From the NCBI RefSeq assembly GCF_028290025.1, contig NZ_JAQGKQ010000045.1, positions 1-64,000 of the forward strand: a stretch of 64,000 nt of DNA, read 5' to 3'. Shown piece by piece: positions 1-9,093 of the stretch. A model generated the notes under the pieces. That model ran no database searches and had not been told where the DNA came from. It saw only the letters and a list, made by a program, of their open reading frames with translations. Each line of letters opens with the position of its first letter. Position 1 is the stretch's first letter. The DNA is from Cypionkella sp. Its GTDB lineage: Bacteria; Pseudomonadota; Alphaproteobacteria; Rhodobacterales; Rhodobacteraceae. The position numbers and the translations under genes were made by a program.

Positions 1-186
1 TCCCGTTGGCTCTGCGAAGCGTCACCCAGCTCTGCTGCGGACTCGACTCTGCATCATTGGTCTCTTACAAAGAACAAAAAGGGAACACTCGGCGCTTGGG
101 TATTGGACTGGAATGGCACGTCGTCTGATTTCAATTTGGTTTCCGAAGCTCGCGAGCGACACCAGCCGGCGCAAGCGCCCGGTTGA
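1..186 (+). CDS. imuA: ImuA C-terminal end (partial, runs off the left edge)
   Basis: The frame is open from base 1 to a TGA at 184-186. It reads a basic and Trp-rich tail with SRWL near the start and GAWVLDWNGT, which resembles the C-terminus of ImuA, the RecA-like accessory factor of the ImuA-ImuB-DnaE2 damage-induced mutagenic polymerase complex. The overlap of its last 74 bases with the start of the imuB-like frame at 113 is the usual imuA-imuB arrangement. Because imuB downstream is broken, this copy is probably not functional as part of a mutasome. The assignment rests on a short C-terminal piece plus the neighbour. Confidence 0.55.
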   Translation, partial: SRWLCEASPSSAADSTLHHWSLTKNKKGTLGAWVLDWNGTSSDFNLVSEARERHQPAQAPG

Positions 187-534
187 GGGCGCGTTTGCTT
201 TGGTGCTGCGCGCGGGCAATGCCGAACATCTGCATTGCCTGAACCACGCCGCGGAAGCCAAAGGTCTGCGCCAAGGCATGCCGCCGACGGATGCGCGCGC
301 GATCTGCCCGGAGCTTGCGACCCGACCAGCTGATCTGCCGGGCCTCGCCGCCCGATGCGAGACGTATCACGTATCGCGCCGTGTTTGCCAAAGGCGTCGG
401 AGGTCGATTCGGGCTTTGGCATTGATTGCTTGCGGCTCTCCGCCACCCTAGTAGAGCTGATGCCGCCCGAGCAGGTTGGCGGTACTCAGCGCACTCTCCT
501 GTGGGCCGACTTGCAAACTTTTGCTTCCGACTGA
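113..534 (+). pseudogene. imuB: imuB remnant (Y-family polymerase-like), internally deleted and frameshifted
   Basis: From ATG 113 the first ~80 codons match the N-terminus of ImuB: RRLISIWFPKLASD, then ALVLRAGNAEHLHCLN and RQGMPPTDARAICPELATR. The similarity stops near 355 and that frame ends at 451. In another frame, about 379-534, the sequence reads PKASEVDSGFGIDCLRLS, an ImuB segment normally some 200 residues further in, ending at TGA 532-534. So the gene has lost its middle (palm and fingers region) and its C-terminus. ImuB is a catalytically inactive hub that links ImuA, DnaE2 and the beta clamp; this copy cannot make that protein. Confidence 0.7.
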
Positions 535-624
535 CAATCGTCTATTTTATGGCAACTGCCAGGTGGATGCACCACAGCATATAATCCATAACTATTTGTC
601 TTAATTGACGAAACTTATAAGAAT

Positions 625-700
625 TGGTGCCGCTGAAGAGACTCGAACTCCCGACCCCATCATTACGAATGACGTGCTCTACCAGCTGAGCTACAGCGGC
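625..700 (-). tRNA. tRNA-Thr (anticodon CGT)
   Basis: On the minus strand there is a complete 76-nt cloverleaf with an encoded CCA end (625-627). The acceptor stem GCCGCTG pairs with CAGCGGC, the D stem is GCTC/GAGC, and the anticodon stem CGTCA/TGATG encloses the loop TTCGTAA. This gives anticodon CGT, which reads ACG (Thr). The T loop is TTCGAGT, with two wobble pairs in its stem. It lies just beyond the decayed imuB, downstream of hemY on the same strand. Confidence 0.96.
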
Positions 701-760
701 ACTTTCTGGTGGCTTTCTCCTATGGTGCGCCTGAATCGAAGTCAACCCCCGCAGCGCCCT

Positions 761-2230
761 TCACGCACCACTACGGGCGACTGCGGCGAGGTCGATGATT
801 TCGTCGTCCTCCTTCGTCGCTGGCGCAGCGTCGTCACGGTCGGACGGCGGCATCGGAGCGTTCACCAGCAGCGGCAGTAGCTCTGCGCCCGTTACGCTGG
901 GGCCATTTACCTCTACCGGCTCGCGCCAGCTGAGCGTATCGAACCCGCCGCAATTCTCACAGATCGGTTGCCACAAGCTGTGGATCGCCTGACATTTATC
1001 GCAGCACCATTGCGGCCCGCGCGGGGCCGTCAACGCCTTAGAGAGCCACCCGCGGACCACCGCGTCATCGCTGCCCTCACCGCGCTCGATCGCCGCCATG
1101 ATTGCCAAGGCGCGCTGGGTTGGATGCCGGGTGATCAGATCGCCCAGTGCGCGCCGAGCATCGGGAAACTCCTCGGCGGCGATGTTCAACTCGGCCAGCA
1201 GCAGCCGGGTCTCGTCGCTATCCGGGTGGCTTGACGTCAGCGCCTTGAAGCGTTTCAGACGAGCATGCGGCGCCTCCTCGGGTTCGATCTCGGCGAAGGC
1301 TGCGGCAATTTCAGGATGCGGGATCATTTCCCACGCCTTTTTCAAAACCCGCGTGGCGGATTTCTTATCGCCTTTCTCTGTCAGTGCACGCCCCGCCATC
1401 ACCGCTGCCGGGATTAAATCCGGGGATTTTCGGTTGGCCTCAATCGCGGCCTCCCGCGCCTCGACCGAGGCTGTTTCATCCATCACCCCGCGTGCCTCTT
1501 GCAAAGCCAACACTGCATCGCGGCGGCGATAGACATCCTTCGGCAAAGCTCCACCTTTCAGTTTGGCCCCCAAAGTAGCCCGCGCGCCTTTCCAGTCGGC
1601 CTTCTCGGATTGCAGCTTCAGCAAGATATCCTGCGTCTCGGCATGTTTCGGTTTTAGCGCAAACGCCTTCTCAGCCAAGGCGAGCGCCGTGTCGGTATCC
1701 CCCTCGGCCAGCTTTTGCTTCAGCAGGCCGCGAATTCCGACAAAACGCGACGAATCGCTGGCCAAAAGCGCTTTATACGCTTCGGTCGCACGCTTGGTAT
1801 CGCCTGCGGCCTCAGCTGCTTGCGCGACCAACAATGTAGTCAATTCTGGCCGCTCCAAAAATTTTGCCGCCCGCTGCGCCCGCATCAAGGCTAACCGACC
1901 CTCTCCGGACGCCAGCGCCATCAGGCCATCATTCAACGCCTGATAGCCCTTACGCTCGCGATTGCGGTCGAAGTACCGTGAGATCGCGGTCTCATCTCCA
2001 TTGAGGAAACGCAAGGTCGCCACGATGAATCCGACCAACTTCATCAATGCCCACAGGGCTATGACAAACAAAAGCAGCAAAATCGCCGTCTGCAATGGAC
2101 CAAGCGTTAACTCCCAGCCGCCCATCGAAATGCGAATGCCTTCATCACTGTGCAACAGCATGTCGGCGCCATAAGTAATTCCCGCAATCGCGGCGATAAA
2201 AAGCAAAACTTTGACCAATGACCAAATCAT
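761..2230 (-). CDS. hemY: HemY-like inner-membrane TPR protein
   Basis: The 489-residue protein has two N-terminal membrane segments (about residues 3-24 and 44-68) followed by an alpha-helical TPR-type region. The C-terminus carries two Cys pairs (CCDKC and CENC), consistent with a zinc ribbon as in LapB/HemY-type proteins. HemY proteins are linked to heme or tetrapyrrole biosynthesis, but their biochemical role is not settled, and this is not the protoporphyrinogen oxidase also called HemY. It follows the Mic60-like gene by 9 bases and hemD lies further upstream, so hemD-mic60-hemY probably form one minus-strand operon, as in many alphaproteobacteria. Confidence 0.9.
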   Translation of the reverse strand: MIWSLVKVLLFIAAIAGITYGADMLLHSDEGIRISMGGWELTLGPLQTAILLLLFVIALWALMKLVGFIVATLRFLNGDETAISRYFDRNRERKGYQALNDGLMALASGEGRLALMRAQRAAKFLERPELTTLLVAQAAEAAGDTKRATEAYKALLASDSSRFVGIRGLLKQKLAEGDTDTALALAEKAFALKPKHAETQDILLKLQSEKADWKGARATLGAKLKGGALPKDVYRRRDAVLALQEARGVMDETASVEAREAAIEANRKSPDLIPAAVMAGRALTEKGDKKSATRVLKKAWEMIPHPEIAAAFAEIEPEEAPHARLKRFKALTSSHPDSDETRLLLAELNIAAEEFPDARRALGDLITRHPTQRALAIMAAIERGEGSDDAVVRGWLSKALTAPRGPQWCCDKCQAIHSLWQPICENCGGFDTLSWREPVEVNGPSVTGAELLPLLVNAPMPPSDRDDAAPATKEDDEIIDLAAVARSGA

Positions 2231-2239
2231 TGCACGCTC

Positions 2240-3232
2240 CTATTCAACGGCTGCGGCGAGGTCAGCTACGGCCGCCACCGCCGCCAGCCGTTTTTGCGCC
2301 AATGCCTGCCAACTCGCCAAAGCCGCTTGAGCTTCGGGTGGCAACGTTGCGATCTCACTGAGCGTTGTGGCAATATCGCCAGTCGCCAAAGCGGCTTCGG
2401 CTCGTGACAGGATCGCGTCAGGGTCATTGCCCTCACGCGGTGTCAAAGATCGCGCCCCGGTTTGGGTCCGCAGAAAATTGGTTACACGATCCGACCAGGT
2501 TTCTCCCATGTTCGCCCGCAATGCAGCCTCTAATGCCATCCGAGAAGCCGCAGGAAACTCACTTTGCAGCGCCGCCACAGTCGGCTGCCCGATTTCTGCG
2601 TTCTCAGTCAAAACAGCGGGAACGTCGCCTAGCGCGGGAAGTGCCGAGGCATAAGCCGCGCCGCTGTCCAAAGCCGCCTGTACGCGGCCTAGTGCCGCCC
2701 GAACTTCTGCAGCTTTCGCCATAGCCTCCGCCTCTGCATTGATGCGCGCCGCGGTGTCTTCGGCCTGCTTCAGAACCGCATCTGCCGCTTCTTTTTGCGC
2801 AGCCAGCGCTGCGGGCGAAGGCGCACTCCCATTGAGAGGAGTTGCTTCCACAGCAGCCAGTCGCTGCTCTAACCCAGCAATTTGCTGCTGCAACGGTGCA
2901 AGATCCGGCGCAGCGCGGTCGGTCAAAGCCGCCACCTGCGCTTGCAGATCGGCATCCTGAGCGGCAGGTTTTGCCGCCAAGGCTGCAATCTGCGCTTTCA
3001 GGCTTTCGGTCTCTGCCTGTTGTGCATTTAGCGCCGCCTGCAAAGCCTGTGTATCCTGCAACGGCCACCCGTTCGGTACATATTGCGCAAGGCCGAAGCC
3101 CAACCCGGCCGCAATCACTCCTCCGACCATTGGCGCAATCCAGCCACGGCGGCGCACAGGTTCTGACGCTTTCGGCGGCTCCGTCACTGCTACCGGCGGT
3201 GCCTCAAGCTCGCTCGTCTCTGTCTCTGCCAT
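2240..3232 (-). CDS. Mic60/mitofilin-like membrane protein (COG4223)
   Basis: The 330-residue protein has an acidic and proline-rich N-terminus, RRR, one membrane segment (about residues 31-50), then a long Ala/Gln/Glu-rich coiled coil (about 60-190) and a helical C-terminal domain. This is the layout of alphaproteobacterial Mic60 homologues, which are encoded between hemD and hemY and shape intracytoplasmic membranes. I chose ATG 3232 because GGGGG lies just upstream; the longer frame to 3259 starts with TTG and has no clear ribosome site. Sequence conservation in the family is low, so position and architecture carry most of the call. Confidence 0.85.
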   Translation of the reverse strand: MAETETSELEAPPVAVTEPPKASEPVRRRGWIAPMVGGVIAAGLGFGLAQYVPNGWPLQDTQALQAALNAQQAETESLKAQIAALAAKPAAQDADLQAQVAALTDRAAPDLAPLQQQIAGLEQRLAAVEATPLNGSAPSPAALAAQKEAADAVLKQAEDTAARINAEAEAMAKAAEVRAALGRVQAALDSGAAYASALPALGDVPAVLTENAEIGQPTVAALQSEFPAASRMALEAALRANMGETWSDRVTNFLRTQTGARSLTPREGNDPDAILSRAEAALATGDIATTLSEIATLPPEAQAALASWQALAQKRLAAVAAVADLAAAVE

Positions 3233-3318
3233 CGCAGCCCCCGCATTTGTACTCTGCAAGCCATTAGTCTGGCCGCCAATCTGTCAAAGTTAGGCCGAGC
3301 CTACGATGGTTCAAGAAG

Positions 3319-4026
3319 TCATGCAAACCCGCGCATAACTCCGATAAGGTCCCGCATAGAGACGCCGTCGGGTCGTACCGCGACGAGCTTGCGCTGCGTT
3401 GGAAACTCAAATGCCTCGGAGATCGCGCCGCTAAGCGCTGCCAGCCATATCGGTGCTTTTGCTTTGATACGCGACAGTTCCGCTGTCAATAACTTGGCGG
3501 ACCGCGGTGAGAACACTGGCACAATCACCGGTTCTTCAGCGCGCAGTAGGTCAACCGCCTCAGTGCTAAGCGGCAGGCTTTGCTGCTTATAGGCCACCAC
3601 CGAAACGGTCTCAATTCCAGCTGAAAATAGATCTTCCGCCAAATTCCCTGCGCTATCCTGTGCTCGCAAAATTAGCATCGTGCCTGACGATTCAGCCCGC
3701 TGGATATACGCTGACAAATCTTTGACACTGCCTGCAGCAGAGTTTGCGTCAAAACCCGCAGAGCGCGCTGCCGCAGCCGTCCGATCACCAACGCAGAACG
3801 CGCGCGTCGGCAGCGCCATTCCCGAGACGGAAATCCTCCGTGCCGCTTCGACGCCGGTCTCTGACGTAAATATCACCGCAGCGAAATCGCCAGCAGGCCA
3901 AGCTGGCGTCAGAAATTTCGGCTGCATCAATGGCGAGATCAGCGCGCCGCCAATGTCCCGCGCGAACCGCTGGCTTTGTGCCAAGGGTCGCGTCAGCAGC
4001 ACGGTGGGTTGGGATTGTCTGGCCAT
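3319..4026 (-). CDS. hemD: Uroporphyrinogen-III synthase
   Basis: HemD closes hydroxymethylbilane into uroporphyrinogen III, the branch point of heme, siroheme and bacteriochlorophyll synthesis, in the cytoplasm. The 235-residue protein begins [13 protein letters not shown], the usual N-terminal strand and helix, and has [14 protein letters not shown] and [10 protein letters not shown], the HemD loop motifs. I placed the start at ATG 4026 rather than the longer frame to 4161, which would run into the divergent tsaD. The neighbours tsaD (divergent) and Mic60/hemY (downstream) are the standard alphaproteobacterial context. Confidence 0.92.
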   Translation of the reverse strand: MARQSQPTVLLTRPLAQSQRFARDIGGALISPLMQPKFLTPAWPAGDFAAVIFTSETGVEAARRISVSGMALPTRAFCVGDRTAAAARSAGFDANSAAGSVKDLSAYIQRAESSGTMLILRAQDSAGNLAEDLFSAGIETVSVVAYKQQSLPLSTEAVDLLRAEEPVIVPVFSPRSAKLLTAELSRIKAKAPIWLAALSGAISEAFEFPTQRKLVAVRPDGVSMRDLIGVMRGFA

Positions 4027-4071
4027 GCCCTTGGTGTTACCTGCGATGGGACAAGCAATCAACGGCGGACC

Positions 4072-5187
4072 ATGACTGAGGCTTTCAGCGATCCAGGCAC
4101 CCTGACTTTTCTGGGCATCGAGTCCAGCTGCGACGACACCGCTGCAGCCGTGGTCCGTCATGTTCCTGGGCAGGTTCCGCAGATCTTATCATCGGTTGTG
4201 GAAGGCCAAACCGCACTTCATGCAGCTTTCGGTGGCGTCGTTCCCGAAATTGCCGCCCGCGCCCATGCCGAACGGCTAGATCACTGCATCGAACAGGCAT
4301 TGGCCGAAAGCGGCGTTAACCTAGCCGGGCTGGATGGTATCGCAGTCACGGCGGGGCCGGGCCTGATCGGTGGCGTTTTGTCGGGTGTGATGTTGGCCAA
4401 GGGGCTGGCGACAGCAACTGGGCTGCCAATGGTAGGTGTCAATCACCTCGCAGGACATGCGCTCACGCCGCGTTTGACGGATCAACTGGCATTTCCGTAT
4501 CTGATGCTGCTGGTATCTGGCGGGCATTGCCAGTTCTTGGTCGTGCATTCTGCAGAACGGTTTGAGCGGCTTGGCGGCACGATAGATGATGCTCCGGGGG
4601 AAGCGTTTGACAAAACAGCCAAACTTTTAGGTTTGGCGCAACCTGGTGGTCCCGCGGTGCAAGCCGAAGCGGCGCTAGGGGATATCAAGCGTTTTTCATT
4701 TCCGCGGCCACTGCTGGATCGCCCCGGCTGCGATATGTCATTCTCGGGTTTGAAAACGGCCCTGCTGCGCGCTCGCGACGCCCTGACTGCAGAGAAAGGT
4801 GGGCTGACGGTGCAAGATCGCCGCGACCTTTGCGCGTGTTTCCAGGTTGCTGTCGCCGAAGTGCTTGCCGAGAAAACCCGCCGAGCATTGGCGATTTATG
4901 CTGACCTATGCCCCGACGAGCCGGCGCTCGCCGTCGCTGGTGGCGTGGCCGCCAATACAGCTATTCGAGCAAGATTAGAGTCTCTTTGTGCTCAATCGAA
5001 TACCCGCTTCCTAGCGCCTCCGCTTTGGTTATGCACCGATAACGCGGCAATGATAGGCTGGGCCGGGATCGAGCGATATCGCGCCGGCGCGGTGGATGGC
5101 ATGGATCTCGTTGCGCGACCGCGCTGGCCATTGGACCCAACCGCCGCACCGATGATCGGTTCGGGCAAAAAGGGAGCCAAGGCATGA
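4072..5187 (+). CDS. tsaD: tRNA N6-threonylcarbamoyladenosine transferase TsaD
   Basis: TsaD transfers the threonylcarbamoyl group onto A37 of ANN-reading tRNAs, working with TsaB, TsaE and TsaC. The 371-residue protein has GIESSCDDT near the start, the metal-binding HLAGH (H125, H129), MLLVSGGHC, and the late [10 protein letters not shown] that supplies the third metal ligand. ATG 4072 gives the family-typical start. It overlaps gpsA by 4 bases (ATGA), so the two are translationally coupled. tsaE lies about 9.8 kb to the right; tsaB and tsaC are not in the window. Confidence 0.97.
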   Translation: MTEAFSDPGTLTFLGIESSCDDTAAAVVRHVPGQVPQILSSVVEGQTALHAAFGGVVPEIAARAHAERLDHCIEQALAESGVNLAGLDGIAVTAGPGLIGGVLSGVMLAKGLATATGLPMVGVNHLAGHALTPRLTDQLAFPYLMLLVSGGHCQFLVVHSAERFERLGGTIDDAPGEAFDKTAKLLGLAQPGGPAVQAEAALGDIKRFSFPRPLLDRPGCDMSFSGLKTALLRARDALTAEKGGLTVQDRRDLCACFQVAVAEVLAEKTRRALAIYADLCPDEPALAVAGGVAANTAIRARLESLCAQSNTRFLAPPLWLCTDNAAMIGWAGIERYRAGAVDGMDLVARPRWPLDPTAAPMIGSGKKGAKA

Positions 5188-6134
5188 TCGGGATTGTGGG
5201 TGCAGGGGCGTTTGGCACGGCTTTGGCGGTCGCTTTGGGCCGCGAGGGTCGCGAAGTCCGGCTGTGGGCGCGCGACCCAGATCATATTGCTGAAATCGCC
5301 AGAGCCGGCACAAACGCAGCGCGCCTACCAGGAGTAGTGCTGCCGAAAACAGTTTCCGTCACAGCCGAAATTTCTGACTTGGCGGGCGCTGATGCAGTGC
5401 TGCTTTCGCTGCCGATGCAGGCATTGCGCGCATTTCTTAGCGCCAACCCCAGCCTGAACGGCTTGCCATTGGTGGCCTGCTGCAAAGGTGTTGATCTGGT
5501 GACGCTGAAAGGTCCGACCGCGTTGATCAAGGCAACCTGCCCAGCCTCAACTTTCGCCATACTGACGGGACCAAGCTTTGCAGCCGACATTGCGCGCGGT
5601 CTGCCCACCGCCTTGACCTTAGCCTGCGCCGAAGGTGAAGTTCTGCAGCATCTGCTCGCTACGCCCAGCTTGCGGCTTTATCGAACCTCTGACGTGATCG
5701 GTGCGGAACTTGGCGGTGCATTGAAGAATGTGATTGCCATTGCGACCGGTATTGTGATGGGCGCCGGTCTTGGCGATTCCGCGCGCGCCGCGCTTATGAC
5801 GCGTGGCTATGCCGAGATGACGAGATTGGCGATGGCGCTCGGAGGTCGTGCGGAAACACTGGCGGGTCTGTCGGGATTCGGCGATCTGGTGCTCACCTGC
5901 ACCTCGACTCAATCACGAAACTTTCGCTTCGGCCATGCCTTGGGCGCTGGCAAATTGTTCGACCCCAAGGCGACCGTTGAGGGTGCGGCGACGGCAATTG
6001 CTGTTACTAACATGGCGAATACCCTACAGATTGAGATGCCCATCACCAGCATGATCTCGGCACTGATCTCAGAGCAAATCACTCTGCCACAAGCGATCTC
6101 CGCTTTGCTGTCCCGCCCATTAAAACAGGAATAA
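5184..6134 (+). CDS. gpsA: Glycerol-3-phosphate dehydrogenase [NAD(P)+]
   Basis: GpsA reduces dihydroxyacetone phosphate to sn-glycerol 3-phosphate, the backbone for phospholipids. The 316-residue protein opens with the nucleotide-binding GAGAFG (6-11) and has [14 protein letters not shown], the catalytic-lysine segment [14 protein letters not shown], and GDLVLTCTS with the substrate-side SRNFRFG. Its start overlaps the tsaD stop by 4 bases and yciI follows after 3 bases, so this is an operon. Length and motifs are normal. Confidence 0.97.
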   Translation: MIGIVGAGAFGTALAVALGREGREVRLWARDPDHIAEIARAGTNAARLPGVVLPKTVSVTAEISDLAGADAVLLSLPMQALRAFLSANPSLNGLPLVACCKGVDLVTLKGPTALIKATCPASTFAILTGPSFAADIARGLPTALTLACAEGEVLQHLLATPSLRLYRTSDVIGAELGGALKNVIAIATGIVMGAGLGDSARAALMTRGYAEMTRLAMALGGRAETLAGLSGFGDLVLTCTSTQSRNFRFGHALGAGKLFDPKATVEGAATAIAVTNMANTLQIEMPITSMISALISEQITLPQAISALLSRPLKQE

Positions 6135-6137
6135 TCC

Positions 6138-6407
6138 ATGCGCGTTGCCCTCATCTGCCACGACAAACCCGGTCACTTGCAAACTCGCCTCGACAACCGA
6201 ACCGCTCATCTCGCGCATATTGAAGCTTCTGGCGTTGTTGAGATGGCCGGACCATTCTTGTCGGACGGCGCGATGACGGGTAGCCTTGTGGTGCTGACTG
6301 TCGAGACATTGAAGGAAGCGCAGGATTGGGCAGCGGCGGACCCCTACGCATTGGCAGGGCTGTTCGAAAGCGTAACGATCAGCGAATGGAAAAAGGTTAT
6401 CGGTTAA
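6138..6407 (+). CDS. YciI-family small protein
   Basis: The 89-residue protein fits the YciI fold: a central His region (TAHLAHIEASG), GPFLSDGAMTGSLVVL, then ADPYALAGLFESV and the closing strand around SEWKKV. YciI proteins are dimeric alpha/beta barrel relatives, some of them dehalogenase-like, with no fixed general role. It is packed between gpsA and the EVE gene and is surely cotranscribed with them. The family is clear; the function is not. Confidence 0.9.
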   Translation: MRVALICHDKPGHLQTRLDNRTAHLAHIEASGVVEMAGPFLSDGAMTGSLVVLTVETLKEAQDWAAADPYALAGLFESVTISEWKKVIG

Positions 6408-6417
6408 GTGGGCTGCA

Positions 6418-6834
6418 ATGAACTTTTGGCTGTTCAAGTCCGAGCCTGACACTTGGGGTTGGCCCGACCAGCTGGCGCGCGGTGCAGCGGGTGAAGAATG
6501 GCACGGCGTACGCAACTATCAGGCCCGCAACAACATGCGGGCAATGAAGATCGGCGATCAGGGCTTCTTTTATCACTCCAACATTGGCAAAGAGATTGTT
6601 GGCATCGTTGAGGTCTGTCGCGAGTCGCAACCAGATAGCACCACCGACGATCCGCGTTGGGATTGCGTCTGCCTGCGCGCTGTACGACCACTACTGCGGC
6701 CCGTATCGTTGGAAACCTGCAAGGTACAGCCGGGGCTAGAGGAAATGGTCTTAATCCACAACTCTCGTCTGTCGGTGCAACCGGTTACCCCCGAACAATG
6801 GAAGATTATCTGTGATTTGGGCGGTTTGGGCTAA
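6418..6834 (+). CDS. EVE-domain protein (thymocyte nuclear protein 1-like)
   Basis: The 138-residue protein is a single EVE domain: MNFWLFKSEPDTWGW, then EWHGVRNYQARNNMR, GFFYHSNIGKEIVGI and the C-terminal VLIHNSRLSVQPVT. EVE domains belong to the PUA-like group that recognises modified bases in DNA or RNA; in bacteria they occur both in housekeeping positions like this and fused to restriction or toxin modules. Nothing around this one suggests defence. It ends the tsaD-gpsA-yciI operon. Confidence 0.93.
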   Translation: MNFWLFKSEPDTWGWPDQLARGAAGEEWHGVRNYQARNNMRAMKIGDQGFFYHSNIGKEIVGIVEVCRESQPDSTTDDPRWDCVCLRAVRPLLRPVSLETCKVQPGLEEMVLIHNSRLSVQPVTPEQWKIICDLGGLG

Positions 6835-6846
6835 AGCCGCACGGGA

Positions 6847-6918
6847 TAGAAACGGGGGGCCCATTACCCCTAAAGAACCCCCCATCCACCCCACGTGCTC
6901 CCTCAGCACCACACGTGT
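6847..6918. other. Hairpin-rich spacer after the EVE gene
   Basis: The gap 6835-7021 has no gene. It contains G6 at 6855-6860 that can pair with a C6 tract about 6878-6883, and a small hairpin GTGCT-ccctc-AGCAC flanked by two CACGTG hexamers at about 6893-6918. It could end the tsaD operon, but neither stem is followed by a T run. Confidence 0.3.
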
Positions 6919-7021
6919 TCTGTAAAGGTCCTAGGCTACTGCCTGTTCGATCAAACTACTCAAGTTATTTCGAAGGCGCAAACGCCAAGCTTCGACAATT
7001 TGAGCCGAACTTAAATTGAAA

Positions 7022-7043
7022 GCCCGCCGGTTTCCCGACGGGC
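7022..7043 (-). terminator. Rho-independent terminator for the DUF2853 gene
   Basis: A GC-rich stem with one internal mismatch (GCCCG-x-CGG against CCG-x-CGGGC, loop of 4) is followed on the minus strand by GCTTTCAATTT. It lies 23 bases beyond the stop codon of the minus-strand gene. Confidence 0.75.
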
Positions 7044-7066
7044 ATGTTGCAGGTACGCCGATCCGG

Positions 7067-7408
7067 TTAGTTATAGACCGCTTCTTTGCCAAAGTGCTTG
7101 GCGAGCATATAGTAGACCACGGCACGATACTTGTTACGCTCCGCCCGGCCATAGGTATCAACAACCGCGTTGATCGCTTCCATCAGGGCGGGCGAGTCCG
7201 CTAGGCCCAGTTTCTTGACCAAGAAGTTGCTCTTAACGGTTTCAAGCTCAGACTTGTCCGAAGCTGAGACCGTCTCGCTGTCGGCGCTGTAAATGGCAGG
7301 GCCACAACCGATGGTCACCTTGGTCAGAAACGCCATGTCCGGGTTGATCTTGCACTTGGTCTTCAGATCGTCCGCATATTTGGCGATCAGATCGTCACGC
7401 TTGCTCAT
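7067..7408 (-). CDS. DUF2853 family protein
   Basis: The 113-residue soluble protein begins MSKRDDLIAKYADDLK and ends with AERNKYRAVVYYMLAKHF, matching the small alpha-helical DUF2853 family found in proteobacteria; its function is unknown. I used ATG 7408 instead of the in-frame ATG at 7432 because 7408 is the usual family start. It is a single-gene unit with its own terminator. Nothing odd is visible. Confidence 0.8.
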   Translation of the reverse strand: MSKRDDLIAKYADDLKTKCKINPDMAFLTKVTIGCGPAIYSADSETVSASDKSELETVKSNFLVKKLGLADSPALMEAINAVVDTYGRAERNKYRAVVYYMLAKHFGKEAVYN

Positions 7409-7560
7409 GTATAAACCCCTCGATATTTTCAAATTATAATGGGCTGCCCGGCTAGGCAGAATGGCCAGACCATAGGGGATGCAGGAAATCGCTCAAAGGG
7501 AAATTTGGCTAGAGGTTCCCCCCACTGCCCGAGCTGATTGACGTGACGTCAAATGCGAAT

Positions 7561-7582
7561 GGCCCGAGGTTTCCCTCGGGCC
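7561..7582 (-). terminator. Terminator after ahcY
   Basis: A perfect 9-bp stem (GGCCCGAGG / CCTCGGGCC, loop of 4) lies 20 bases past the ahcY stop. T-rich bases are modest on the minus side, so termination strength is uncertain. Confidence 0.7.
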
Positions 7583-7602
7583 ATTCGCTTTATCGACAGA
7601 GA

Positions 7603-8991
7603 TCAGTACCGATAATGCTCGGCCTTGAACGGGCCTTCCACTTTCACGCCGATGTAATCGGCCTGATCCCTGCTCAACTCCGTCAGCTTCACGCCGATTT
7701 TCTTCAGGTGCAGACGCGCCACCTTCTCGTCCAGCTCTTTCGGCAGAATGTAAACGCCTGGCGCATAATCCGCGCCCTTGGTCCACAATTCAATCTGCGC
7801 AAGAACTTGGTTGGTGAACGAAGCCGACATCACGAACGACGGATGCCCGGTCGCGTTGCCAAGGTTCAACAGACGGCCTTCCGACAGCAGGATGATGCGA
7901 TTGCCCGAAGGCATCTCGATCATATCGACCTGTTCTTTGATGTTGGTCCATTTGTGGTTCTTCAACGCAGCAACTTGGATTTCGTTGTCGAAGTGGCCGA
8001 TATTGCCAACGATCGCCATGTCCTTCATCGCGCGCAGATGCTCGATGCGGATCACGTCTTTGTTGCCAGTTGTGGTGATGAAGATGTCAGCGTTAGCGAT
8101 CTCATCCTCCAGCAGCGTCACTTCGTAACCATCCATCGCAGCTTGCAGCGCGCAGATCGGATCAACTTCGGTGACCTTCACCCGAGCGCCAGCGCCACGC
8201 AACGAGGCAGCCGAGCCTTTGCCGACGTCGCCGTAACCACAAACCACAGCCACTTTGCCAGCCATCATGGTGTCAGTCGCCCGACGAATGCCGTCAACCA
8301 GCGATTCCTTGCAGCCGTATTTGTTATCGAACTTTGACTTGGTAACGCTGTCATTGACGTTGATCGCTGGGAAAGGCAGTTGGCCCTTCTTGTGCAGATC
8401 ATAAAGGCGGTGAACGCCAGTGGTGGTTTCTTCCGAAACACCCTTGATCGCGGCTTTGGTCTTGGCAAACCAGCCCGGCGATTGCTTCATGCGCTTCTGG
8501 ATTTGCAGCTTGATAACTTCTTCTTCTTCAGACTGCGGCACCGCCAGCACATCTTCGCCAGCTTCCATGCGCGCGCCAAGCAGAACGTAAAGCGTCGCGT
8601 CGCCGCCATCGTCGAGGATCATGTTCGCGCCTTCGGGGAACATGAAAGAGCGATCCAGATAATCCCAATGCTCGGTCAGGCTTTGACCTTTGATTGCAAA
8701 AACCGGAACGCCAGCCGCAGCGATCGCAGCCGCCGCGTGGTCTTGAGTCGAGAAGATATTGCACGACGCCCAGCGCACATCTGCACCCAGCGCAGTCAGC
8801 GTTTCAATCAACGCAGCTGTCTGGATTGTCATATGAAGCGAGCCGACAATCCGCGCGCCTTTCAATGGCTTAGTGGTGCCAAACTCTTCGCGGCAGGCCA
8901 TCAGGCCCGGCATTTCAGTTTCAGCGATCACCAGTTCTTTGCGACCGTACTCGGCCAAGTTAATATCTTTGACAATGTAATCATTCACCAT
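7603..8991 (-). CDS. ahcY: S-adenosyl-L-homocysteine hydrolase
   Basis: AhcY splits S-adenosylhomocysteine into adenosine and homocysteine and so relieves product inhibition of methyltransferases. The 462-residue protein has [16 protein letters not shown], the NAD-binding segment [34 protein letters not shown], and the C-terminal [14 protein letters not shown] followed by the family-typical KPxHYRY-like end KAEHYRY. In Rhodobacter capsulatus ahcY also lies beside hvrA, so this is conserved linkage. I looked for a SAH riboswitch in the 100 bases upstream and did not recognise one. Confidence 0.98.
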   Translation of the reverse strand: MVNDYIVKDINLAEYGRKELVIAETEMPGLMACREEFGTTKPLKGARIVGSLHMTIQTAALIETLTALGADVRWASCNIFSTQDHAAAAIAAAGVPVFAIKGQSLTEHWDYLDRSFMFPEGANMILDDGGDATLYVLLGARMEAGEDVLAVPQSEEEEVIKLQIQKRMKQSPGWFAKTKAAIKGVSEETTTGVHRLYDLHKKGQLPFPAINVNDSVTKSKFDNKYGCKESLVDGIRRATDTMMAGKVAVVCGYGDVGKGSAASLRGAGARVKVTEVDPICALQAAMDGYEVTLLEDEIANADIFITTTGNKDVIRIEHLRAMKDMAIVGNIGHFDNEIQVAALKNHKWTNIKEQVDMIEMPSGNRIILLSEGRLLNLGNATGHPSFVMSASFTNQVLAQIELWTKGADYAPGVYILPKELDEKVARLHLKKIGVKLTELSRDQADYIGVKVEGPFKAEHYRY

Positions 8992-9093
8992 TTAGCGCAC
9001 TCCTTGATCCTGCATTGCGGCCAGATAACATTTTCTCGCCCTCTCGACAACACGCGCTGCGAATGCCACGAAACAGCGTCAGGAGAAGTGTCA

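Noticed and set aside
2365-2724. Plus-strand open frames opposite hemY and the Mic60 gene
   Set aside because: They lie fully inside well-supported minus-strand genes and show no family features.
6418-6834. EVE-domain protein as part of a defence system
   Set aside because: It is a stand-alone housekeeping-type copy in the tsaD-gpsA operon with no nuclease, restriction or toxin neighbours.
8992-9093. Possible SAH riboswitch upstream of ahcY
   Set aside because: The 100-base divergent space shows no recognisable SAH or SAM/SAH core; only a covariance-model search could settle it.
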